Positions 12,229-22,422 of a stretch of 64,000 bases of DNA are shown here, piece by piece (the stretch's first letter is position 1; each line of letters starts with the position of its first letter). Made by a program: the position numbers and the translations under genes. The DNA is from Tribonema minus (lineage: Eukaryota; Sar; Xanthophyceae; Tribonematales; Tribonemataceae). The stretch lies in contig JAFCMP010000090.1 of assembly GCA_017506865.1 (NCBI GenBank), positions 496,001 through 560,000 on the forward strand, in the 5' to 3' direction. A model generated the notes under the pieces. The model searched no databases and had not been told where the DNA came from. It worked only from the letters and a program-made list of their open reading frames with translations.

Positions 12229-14811
12229 CGCCACAGATTTGCGCTCTTTGCGCAATGGATATGTATACACTTTGAGGCAAGACTGGACGTCTCCGGCGTT
12301 TGCTTTCTGCCACCTGCCTGTCAACGCAGCAAGCTGAAGTATGTGAACCTCAGCAATGAATGCACGAATAGCCATGGGCACGGTTTGCGGCAGCGCTCAG
12401 TACCGGAGATAGCACTGCATCCTGCACGGCAGCGGCATGTCATACAATTTGGTGTGCATGCACAAGACCGTCTAGGGCTGCCACAGTGACTTGACGACTG
12501 AGATGTGTACCTCACGTGCCAGAGATGGATGCCCCCCAGGCAGACATAACCGCCTGCAGCTAGTGTTGGTGTTAGCGCACAGGGAGCGCAGCAGGCTTGA
12601 GCATGATCAAAAGGTGAGCGTATAGGTCACATGGTGGCATCGCAGCGTCAGAGAGGATGCTCCAGCCTGAGCTGCTCAACTAATGGCAGACTCAAGTAAT
12701 AAACCAAGCACAGACAACACTCGTGATTTGCTGGTGATGGAACATGAACAAAGTAGCTTGCAGCAGTGTACGACAGCTCAGCATGTCCGATGTGGTCATA
12801 TGCTGAGCGACGCTCTGCTACACCCACTTAGCCCATGCATAGACGCCCGCACGTGCATGCTTTCAGGCCGCCACTGGCATGAATGGTAGCAGCACAAAGC
12901 AGAGCAATAAAGAAGTCATTCACCACAAGGAACCTCGCCAAGTCTCAAATGCAACGGCCGCGCAAGTCTGGCAAGGCAGACCGCGATGGCTGCATGTGAT
13001 AGCTGCCTATCATGCTTGAAACAGCAACGGAGGCATTGGGGGATCATCCTGTCCTGTGTGCCTGAAACTTGGTTGTCCGTTCTCACGTCATCTGCGTCAT
13101 TGAACTTCGGCAGCGTCTTTATGTGTGGAGCGTCATTTGGCCTCTTCATGCTAGGTCATGTTGTGCAAGGCAGAAAGCGCTCAACGCCTCCTAGTTGCCA
13201 TGATGATGCGGCGCTGGATGCTGGCTGACAGCAAGCGGCGCATGAACTTGCTCAATGCAACGGATGTCGCGCTCCTTTACCAACATACGACGGCGCGAGC
13301 CAACCCTTGCTGATATGCGCTGCGTCCGGTAGGGCCACTAGCACGCATGCAGTGCTGCACGCAGCAGTCCTGATCGGCTTGGCCAGCGCGCGCCGCCCTG
13401 CGAAGCGCGGCAACGTCAACCACTCGTATGAACTACTCGAGTATACGAGTAACCAAGTTTTGCTCTCCGCTGTCTACGCGTACGTATGCCTACTAGATTA
13501 CCCGGTCGTCGCACGCAATGGCCAATATCTCAGCCTCACAGGCAAGCGCCGACACCTGAAGCAGCAGCGAACCTTCATGATGGCGTGGACGCTCTCTTCA
13601 AAGCATGCCGGCAGCCCGATCTCGACCGCGTGCAGTCGCCGCGAGGTCCGAACGTCTTCACTTGGTTGAACCTCGCTCGAGCCCCTCTTGGCTGTTGAAG
13701 CAGCACCATAGCTATAGTGGCGGTCTGCCTGCGCAATGCAGCACTCGAGCCTGGCCAACCTAGCATATGGCCCGCCGCGAGCCTCACGATTCTGCCACGC
13801 CACACGTGCCGATGCTGTAAATCCCCCTGCCCCGCGCGGGGCAGGCTTACTTCGCATCTCGCTGCCTGGCCGAGGCTTCATGCACGCCATCAGTGTGAGC
13901 CTCAGGCCTGCTTCCTTCCGACCTGAAGTACTGTAGCAAGGTTCCGGCACATTGTCTCTCGAGCCAAGTACAACAACTCGTCCGACAAGTCAAGTCTGCG
14001 ACCAGAGTACCAAGTTTTTGCTGTTTGACAATATCTCAGCCTCGCACGCAAGCGCCGACACCTGGAGCAGCAGCGGGCCTCGAGGATGGCTTCGGCACTC
14101 TCGCTGACGCATGCCGGCAGCCCGATCTCGGCTAATCAATTGCAACGCCGCGCGAGGTGCGATCGTGTTTGAGCTGGTGCAACCTCGGCCTGGAGCTCAA
14201 TGGCACCCTGGAACGCCTGGAACATCACTGTTGATACTACAATTTGCCTTCAGCAATTCTTTGAAGAACACAACAAAAACGGTGGCGAAGGATTGCGAGG
14301 TTCCCACTTGATTTAAAAGTTGTGAGACCAGATCAGGTCAACCATGTGCGTCTAAGCGTCAACGACAATTGTCGATGCATGCAATGCTTGCAAAGCGGCA
14401 CCTGTATGGCATGTTACTAGTGTGATGCCGAGATGTGGCAGCATCGCCGCATTCTGCATACCAAGCCTCGACGCAAGCAACGGTTGTGAATCAGCAACAA
14501 CAACAGCCCACAAGCTCAGCAAGACGGGCAATCGTTCAACATTATTTGTTCTGCGCGTCCATAGCACAACATTGCAGGATCACTACGCCTCTCACGCTAT
14601 ACTGCCACAGCCAGAACTCTCAAAGACAGTAAATTTATCTATCATCAGCAAGCGCACTGCCGACCTGTCTCATTCGTACTTTCATCTGCCCCATCTTCCT
14701 TTCCATGATGCTGCTGCGCTCGTCACTGAACGGCATCTCACCAACCCCCCGCCCCCCCCCCCCCCGAACCTACCCCTACACACCCATCCACCTCTACTAC
14801 TATACCTACCC
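12229..14811. other. Region without a confident gene
   Basis: Between the end of the NEK-like gene and the last exon of the minus-strand acidic-protein gene. Open frames here are short and lack the strong GC3 bias and splice-site framing of the neighbouring exons. The only structure seen is a duplicated block (13445-13690 and 14003-14200) and C-rich tracts near 14750-14765. Confidence 0.5.
13445..14200 (+). repeat. Duplicated ~200-250-bp block, two direct copies ~510-560 bp apart
   Basis: Copy 1 is about 13445-13690 and copy 2 about 14003-14200. Shared words in the same order: ACCAAGTTTT, AATATCTCAGCCTC, GCAAGCGCCGACACCTG, GCATGCCGGCAGCCCGATCTC, CGCGAGGT and TGCAACCTCG or TTGAACCTCG. Copies differ by many substitutions and small indels, so the duplication is not recent. 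No ORF is conserved between them; they may be remnants of an exon or a mobile element. Confidence 0.75.
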
Positions 14812-17800
14812 CTACCAGAGCCCCGCCCCGCCCCTGCCAGGCGGCGGCGCGCCCGCGCCCGCAAAGTGCGCCCACGCGTCCGCGGGCGCCACGTACGGCA
14901 TCATTTTGGCATCCTCTTCATCATCCTCATCGTCATAGTCATCATCGTCGTCGTCGTCGTCGTCGTCGCTGCCGCGCGCGCGCTCCTCTTCGCGCATCAG
15001 CCCGTCGTCCATGAGCCGAGAGCAGATCTCGCGCCCCCACTCCGTGCGCGCGCTCTGCACGTCGTACGGCTCGTAGTACCTGCGGCGGGCAGTGTAGAGT
15101 TAGGGCTTGGGTTAGACGCAGACGCGGCTATAGGGCCATCGCACGTCAAATCGGTCAGCGGCACCTTGCCGGGGCGTGCAGGCGACATTTGCCGCTTGTG
15201 TGAGCAGCGCACTGTGCACCAAATAGCGCTAGTAAGTCAACCACACATGGCTGATGCAACTCTGTAATTGGGTTAGGATCAGACGCAGACGCGGCGATGG
15301 CGTCATCGCACGTCATCGGTCGGCGGGATCTGGACGGGGGGTGCAAGCAACATTCGCCACTTGTGAGGGCAGCGCACTAAGCACATAGCAGCATTAGTAA
15401 CTACACCTACACATGGCTTATGCAAACCTGCAAACGCGCAACACGAGCCGCAAAGAACAGAAGCAGGAGCGCGCCTCGTCAGTCATTGAGCCGCCGGCGA
15501 GCATGCCGCGCGTCCTTCGTCGCCGCGCTCGCGCGCGGCGCTTCGCCCGTCAATGAATGCGCGCAACGCAGCGCCTCATGCGCATCGCGGCGGCGCTGAC
15601 CCCATGACAAACCTCAACACTTACACTATGCACCCTCAACTGTTAAGGTCACACAGCCCCCGTGCATGCTGCGTGGCGCGCATCCGCCTGACGACAAACC
15701 TCAACACTCACATCAACCTCAACAGTCACGGTCATGCAGCACGGCTCATCATGCGGCGGCACTGGCGTAGTGACATTCTCAACACTCAATTAAGATCGCT
15801 TTTAATTTCAACAGTGGCGCTCCGCGCAGCACGGCTCAGCGCACCTGTCCACGGGCCGCAGCGCGCCTGTCGCGGCGCGCGCGCGGTGCTCCACCCAGCT
15901 GAGCGTTGTGTCCGCGAGCTCGTCGCGCCACGCGCCGTCGCGCGCCATGGCCTCGCGCGCCGCGTACGCGCGCCACGTGTGGCCGACGTGCACCTGGCGT
16001 AGCCGCGCGCCGCACGCCGCCAGCACCAGGCTCAGCAGGGCGTAGTCGCTGATGCCCGCGCGGTGCGCCGTGCCTGGCGACGACGCGGAGGGGGGGAGGG
16101 GGGGAGCGGGGGGGGGGGGGGGGGGGGTCAGCAGTAAGTGACTGTAGCCGCTGTCGCCGGTGCGTTGCGGCGACGGCGGGCTGGTGGGAGGGGATGCAAA
16201 CGCGTCTAGCTGTTGACGTACCCTGTTCCACCGAGAGAGAGAGGGGCAGGGGGAAGGGGCAGTGCACCATGGTTACAGGCGCCGGCAGGTTGCGGTGACA
16301 GCGGCTGGGGGGCGGAGGCGGACGCTGCCTAGTCTTTAAGACACCCTGTTCTGTCGGGAGCGGAGTCGGGAAGTGATGCGTTGACCAGTACACGATGTAG
16401 CTACTACTGCCGTCGACAGGCTGCAGTGACAGACGCTAGGCATTCCCGATGCCGCCGCCGCCGCCGCCGCCGCCGAGTCCGCAGCGCAGTCACTGGCACG
16501 TTCCGCCGCCCTACTTCGCTGCGGCGGCGCCGAAATCACGCCTTCAGCCGGGGCGAGACGAGCACAAACAGGCGCCTGGCACTGACTGACACGTGGGCCC
16601 GGCCGGTGCTCTACGCTGCGCTCACCCCCCGCGCCGTCGCGCCCCGCGGCGCGCTCCGCGAAGAGTCAGCGGCGCAGCGCGAAGACATGACACGCTGCTG
16701 CGCGCCACCGCGGTGCGCACGCGGCGCAGTGAGCTGCGCAGAGCACAGCGTCTGGCAGCGCGGTCGTCGGCACCTCACGCCGCCCCGCCTCGCCGTAGCG
16801 GCGCCAAAACGACCCCTGGGATGAGCGCTGATTTGCCAAACGCAACAGACACATGGGCACCGGTCCTCCACGATCGTGCGCCCCCCCCCCCCCCGTTGCT
16901 CACTTACCCGAGTGGTGGCCTGGCGGTTTCTCCGCAAAGAGCCAGCGGCGCAGCGTCGCGACGCCGCGCGCGTCGAGCCCGCGCGCGTCGTGCGCCTCGA
17001 CGGCGCGCCACGCGTCGCGGTCGATGTGCTCCACGCCTGTCTCCGGCACGTCCTCGAAGGCGCACGAGAACAGCGGCGTCCACGTCGCCTTCTTGCCGTC
17101 GCGCGGCGCGCAGCGCACGGCGGCGGCGACGCCGAAGTCGACCCAGCTGCTGCGCGTGCGGTGGTGGTAGTCGAGCTTGATGTCCACGGAGCGTGGGAGG
17201 GCGTACGGGGACCAGAGCTGGGAGCGCACCTGCGGTGCGCGCGCGTGGTCCGGGGTGCACGCAGGGTTTACTAATTCGTTCCTTTGGCTGACTGATGCAT
17301 CGGCAGATGTGACTGGGGTATGGCGCCTGCCTGATGGGCTGACCAGGTTGCCTGTCGCGGGTGCACTGCCTGCTTGGTCTGACCCCAAGGATGCACATGC
17401 GCTTCTGACTGAGAGTTTTCAGCACAAAGTGCGTATGATGCCGACGCAGAGATGCCACTGCCAGGATGCGCAGCGCCGCCCTAGCGCTGACGCGGGAGCG
17501 CCCAGCACTGTCTCAGCCCAGGCGCCGCAGCCGCTTCCTGGAGTGCCGCTGCGCGGCGCGTGCGCCGTTGAATCAGTGCTCAGCACCGGCCATGTCGCAA
17601 ACGCAGCGCACTGCGCACGGCGTGTGCCTGCGGCCAACACGTGTTCAGCCCGTGCCAGAGCAGTGCTTAGCGCCGGCCGCAGCGCTCAAACCAGAGATAG
17701 CGCGTACACCCGCGGCACGCGTACGAGTACGAGTTTTTGACGCGCGTTTTAACTCGTGCCCGTGGCCGCGGAATAACCCGTACGCGTAACCTGTCGTGTG

Positions 17801-18969
17801 AGGCAACGAGTAAAACCTGCACTGGTGCACAGCTGATAACGCGCGGTACGAGCCTTAACGAGCCTTGACAGACGGTTTTCGCAAGGCAGCTTCAAGCGCC
17901 TTGAATTGTGATACCTGAAACAGGACATTGCTGCGAAGAATCTAATAGAACAGCTAAAAAACCCATTGAAACAGGCAAAAAAACTGTTCGACCAGCAATA
18001 ACCTGTTCGCGTACCTGTTGTCTCAGAGTACAGGTTAAACTCATACCCGTAGCCGCTGTCACACGTATTTCAATACTCGTACGCGTACTTGTCAAAAATT
18101 TTCTCGCGCTACGCGCGACCTGTTCGACAATGGCACTACGCGCCATCTCTGGCTCAAACACTGATTGCAGTTCTCAGCACCTGTCCACGCAGCTGTCTGA
18201 CCTCTGGCCTGAAGACTGCGCCTTCAGGCAGCGCAGAGATTTGCCGCCGGCCGCGCCGATTGACCGGGCGTTGCAAGCGGCGCTCACCAAAATCACGCAC
18301 CGCAGTGCTGCTGAGCACTGCTGCTGAGCACTGCGGTCCGCTCTCCTCTCGCCGCGAGCAGTACTCTACAGGCCAGTACCGAGCTTCGAACGCAGCGCTC
18401 GGAACTACTTGGGCCGTCAGCGGCAGGTGTGCAGCATCATCGCTGCCCTTGTGCCCAGGCACCGCAGCGCGCGCGTTGTTTGCATCGCCGCTGTGCGCTC
18501 AGCAGCTCCATCTCACTCACAAGAAAGGCTATCGTAAGACGCAGCAAAAGATACAGTGCAAGTGTGTTTCCTGACTGAAACTCAGTCGATGGCAAGCCGT
18601 GCGGAGCGCCGCGACCGGCACCGCACCCGCCGCCGCCACCACCGCCGCGCCGCGCCGCGCGACACGCAATTTCTCTCGCCTCCAGCGCGTGCAGCTGCCC
18701 CTCCGCGTCGCCGTCCTCCCACTCCGGGTCCGCGCTCACGCGCAGGCCCGCCAGCAGCGCGGCGGCGAGCGCGGGGTCGGCGCCCGCGTCAGCGCTCAGC
18801 GCCGCCTGCGCGGCCGCGCGCATGTCGCGCTCGAGCGCGTGCCCGTACAGGTCCGCCTCGCTGTACTCGTCGTCCTCCTCGGCGTCGGCGGCGGCGCGCG
18901 CGGCCTCGGCGTCCGCCGCCGCGCCGCGCTCCTTCAGGTAGAGCTTCCAGTCGCCGGCGCAGGAGATCT
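14812..18969 (-). CDS. Multi-exon acidic protein of unknown function (3' part resolved, 5' end not)
   Basis: Read on the minus strand. Exons 17229-16908, 16073-15845 and 15079-14812 join in frame with good sites (donor GTAAGT at 16907, acceptors after C-rich tracts) and end at a TAG at 14812-14814. An upstream exon, about 18969-18627, is strongly coding (DWKLYLKERG, EEDDEYSEADLYGHALERD) but needs one unresolved exon to join in phase, and the start codon was not found. The protein has an Ala/Glu-rich part, a compact middle (SVDIKLDYHHRTRSSWVDFG, GISDYALLSLVLAACG, WVEHRARAATG) and a tail with about ten Asp in a row near the C-terminus. GC3 is very high. I do not recognise a family. It is transcribed away from the tRNA-modification gene at 20078. 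Confidence 0.6.
15090..15430. repeat. Intronic tandem duplication, ~168-bp unit
   Basis: Two consecutive copies, about 15095-15265 and 15266-15425, share GACGCAGACGCGGC, CATCGCACGTCA, GGTCAGCGG or GGTCGGCGG, ACATTTGCC or ACATTCGCC, GCAGCGCACT and ACACATGGCT in the same order. They lie in the intron between exons 16073-15845 and 15079-14812 of the minus-strand gene, directly upstream of the latter's acceptor. Confidence 0.75.
16108..16128 (-). other. Homopolymer C polypyrimidine tract before an acceptor (minus strand)
   Basis: The plus strand shows a run of about 19 G, preceded by GGGGGAGGGGGGGAG. On the coding minus strand this is a near-pure C tract about 35-55 nt upstream of the acceptor of exon 16073-15845, where a polypyrimidine tract is expected. 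Confidence 0.7.
17700..18135. repeat. Block of imperfect short direct and inverted words, lower GC
   Basis: Contains repeated variants of ACGAGT, ACCTGTTCG, AACCCGTACGCG, ACTCGTACGCGTAC and GAAACAGG. Two diverged direct segments stand out (about 17745-17800 and 18027-18090), both running from TTAAACTC or TTAACTCG through CCCGTAGCC or CCCGTGGCC to CGTACGCGTA and TTGTC or CTGTC. It lies inside an intron or gap of the minus-strand acidic-protein gene. No coding capacity is apparent. Confidence 0.45.
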
Positions 18970-20077
18970 CTGCGGCGGTGGTGGGGGGGTGGAAGCGCCG
19001 AGGCAGGTGTGCTGTGGGTCGGGAGAGTGTCTGTCCAAAGCTGAAGTGGTGGCATCGCCGAAGCATCGACGCCGGCCGCCTGTGCTGTGTGAAGCTGCGC
19101 CTGCGCTGGTCGTTTGAGCGGAGGCGTTGCAATGTGCTTGTGCTCCCCCTCCCCCCCCCCGCGCTCCACTGATGGTTGTGATCCCAGGCAGTGGTTCTTG
19201 ACAAGCCCTTGACAAGCCCTGGATGGTGCTAAGCAGCGCTCGATGGTGGGGACGAAGGGGGGGGGCGCATCTGCAGGTGCACAGGTTGGATGGTGTCATG
19301 CGCAGTCGAAAACGCTCTGTGTTGCTCACCTGGAGGCAGGGGAAGCAGCCCAAATCTAGCCACCGCCTCTTGTTGGTACTTGCATGGTTTCGCCATTGGA
19401 GTGCTGTCCTGTCCTTGCACTGCGCCAAATGCACATGCATTCGTATCATGGAAGCCATGTACTATGGCGTGTTGTCACACTGTTGTCTCTTTCACAAGTG
19501 CTGCGACGGTCTGATTGATGTGTGCTGGTCTTGAGCTAGCAGGAGGGCCTAATAGAACACATGCAGCATTATTGAAATGCTGCATTTTTAAACTAGTTTG
19601 ATGCGTGGGACTGAAGAGTACTATGCTCTCAGCACCCAAGACATACAGCGGCTGTAAACATGGCACGCAACCGAAAGCGCCCAGAATGCAAAATCTGTAG
19701 GCAGGAGGTACTACAGAGGCTACATCCTACTCATTCATAGAGTTGTTGTCACTATGTAGTACGTGCAGGCGAAGGCTGGGGTGAAATGAACACATTCGAG
19801 TCGTTAAGGTGCGGTGCTGAGCGACGCAGCGAGCATGTCAGAATCATATTGCTTTCAAGTGGATGGCGACGTCAATGCAAGACAGCTGCTCAGCGCTCAC
19901 CGAGGAGAACACCTGCAGTCAATCAGGGATCTTCAAATCGAACTTGAAGTGTTGAGTCGGAAGTTGTAAGGCCTCGTAGCCTCGCCGGCAGTGCAGTGCA
20001 GTCCAATTAAACACCTCGTGGAAACAGTGTGAGGTGTATAGCATTGTTTGTTCCTCCCGGACGCGTCAGGAGTCGTG
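18970..20077. other. Divergent intergenic / 5' region
   Basis: Lies between the upstream-most recognised exon of the minus-strand acidic-protein gene and the ATG of the tRNA methylthiotransferase gene. It probably holds the undetected first exon(s) of the former and the promoters of both. It has no convincing ORF and is less GC-rich from about 19400 onward. No TATA box or other core element could be called with confidence. Confidence 0.4.
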
Positions 20078-22391
20078 ATGGCGGCTGCAGCTGGATTGGT
20101 GAGGCACGTCACGCGATTGTTGGCCACAGGCCGACGGTTCGCAACAGGGCGATCGGCGGAAGGCCCCGGCCTTGCTGACTTCATCAAAAACAATGCGAAA
20201 GCTGTTTCTACTTCAGTCGCTGGCAGTGTCCAGCAACATCAAACTGCAGAGAGCTCGATGAGCTCGCCAGAAGATGCCTGGGCCGGAACAGGTCACTCGC
20301 CAGAAGATGCCTGGCGAGGGATGTGCAAGGAGGAGAGCAGCGATGCGGTGGAGGCAGCAGCGCAAGCAGCAGCTCTCAAAACCTTCTTTGTGGAGACGTA
20401 CGGCTGCCAGATGAACCTCAGCGACACGGAAATTGTCAGGTGAGTGATTTTATGCATAATTGAAGTTGTCGCCTCAGCTGCGACTGAGGCTGCCTGAGTC
20501 TTGGAAAGCGCACTTCACACAACATGCGCTGCAGGGGATAAAGTGTGCATGCACGCTGCTCAGCATGGCACGTTGACCCAAGTTTCAACAGTGGAATAAA
20601 CTGCAGTAGGTTTGTGCGCCTGCCGCATGAGCCACTCAGAACATGAGCCACTCAGAACATCCTGCCGCTCAAGGCACACACATCACACCATGATGCACAT
20701 ATGCAAGATGCTTCCAGAGAGCCGTGACGGTGCGCGCGGCAACGTGCGCTCTCCATCACTCACCGCACGACGCGCCGTGCACGTCCGCACGCAGATCCGT
20801 GCTCCTGAAAGCCGGATACACGGAGGCGGCGGACCTGGAGACAGCCGCAGTAGTCCTCGCCAACACGTGCGCCATCCGCGAGAACGCGGAGACCAAGGTG
20901 TGGGAGCGCCTCAAGTTCCTGGCGTCAGTGGGGCGCAAGCGCAGGGCGGCGGCGCAGCGGCACGCGCGCGGCTACCCCGCCCCGCCCTCTGCGACGCACT
21001 TCGCCGATCACGGCGGCAGCGGTGGCGGCGACGGCGGTGCTGACGCCGCCGCGCCGCCGGCAGCGCAGCAGCAGCAGCAGCACTTGCCGCCACGCCAGGT
21101 GCAGCAGCAGCGGCACGCTGAATTGCCGCCGTCGCCGCCGCTCTCGGATCTGAAGGTGGGCGTGCTCGGCTGCATGGCGGAGCGGCTCAAGACGAGCCTC
21201 CTGGAGGGGGGTCTGGTGGACCTCGTGGCGGGGCCGGACGCGTACAGGGACCTGCCAAGGCTGCTGGGCCTGGTGAACGGCGGCGGCGATGAGCCGGGTA
21301 AGCAACAAAGTCTTGACAAAAGGATATGCGTTAATGCAACACCTTCAAAGCTCCATAGTCCTGGATTTGATACGCTTTCACCTGTAATACTCCAACCGCC
21401 CCAAGAAGCGTGCTGCGCGGTGCTGAGCGCTGAGGATCCTGCCTACATACCTACGTACCCGCGAGCTCTGGCGAGAGGCAGATTATTGCATAACAGTGCA
21501 TGCTCGGGGCGGCGCTGGCGCGGCAGCCGCCGTACAGGCGGCATCTGTCGCGCAGCGTCGCGACGCGGATGGGGCGTTCGGCCAGAGTGCCGAGCGCTGC
21601 TCTCGACTGCTCACATCGTCGAACCGCGACATGGATGAGTTTGACATGCGCTGCTGCTGCAAAGAACGGTGCAGGCACGTCGCAGGCCGCCGTGTGCGCC
21701 GCGTCTGCACGCATGGCGTGCTGCCGCCCGCGCGCTGACGGTCACGCCTGAACACAGCTCGCGCGCTGACGGTCAGGTCTGGGCACCTCTCCCCGCAGCG
21801 CGCGCCGGCGCGCACTGCGTGCAGGCACGGCAGACGCTGACGCACGTGCTGCGCATCGTCAAGCAGACGTGCTCCGCGGCTCCCCGCGCCGCCGCCGCCG
21901 CCGCTGCCGCCGCCCAGCGTCAACGGGCAGCTGTCGCAGGAGGAGACGTCTTGTACTTTGCGTGCACAGGCGTTGACGCACACTGAATCTGCAACATGCA
22001 CGCGTGCGCCCTCACACCCCCCCCACCCCACCCCCCACCCCCCACCCCCCGCACGCCGCCGCCGCTGCCGCGCAGCCGTCAACGTGCAGCTGTCGCAGGA
22101 GGAGACGTACGCGGACCTGCGGCCCGCGCGGCGCGGCGCCGGCGTGGACGCGTTCGTCTCCGTCATGCGCGGCTGCAACAACATGTGCAGCTACTGCATC
22201 GTACCGTTCACGCGCGGGCGCGAGCGCAGCCGGCCGCTGGCGACGATCGTCGACGAGGTGAGCAGGGGAAGGGGGGGCGGGGGGGGGGGGGGGGGGGGCG
22301 TAGAGCGGCGGCCCGGCGGCGTGAACAGCGTGCTATTGGCACGCATTCGTCTTGCGCCAACAAAAGAATGGCTAGTGCCCGTTGAAGGCTG

Positions 22392-22422
<31 letters not shown>

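Noticed and set aside
14422-15267. 281-codon plus-strand frame
   Set aside because: Lies antisense to the poly-Asp last exon of the minus-strand gene; its Val/Ile/Ser runs are the complement of GAC/GAT repeats.
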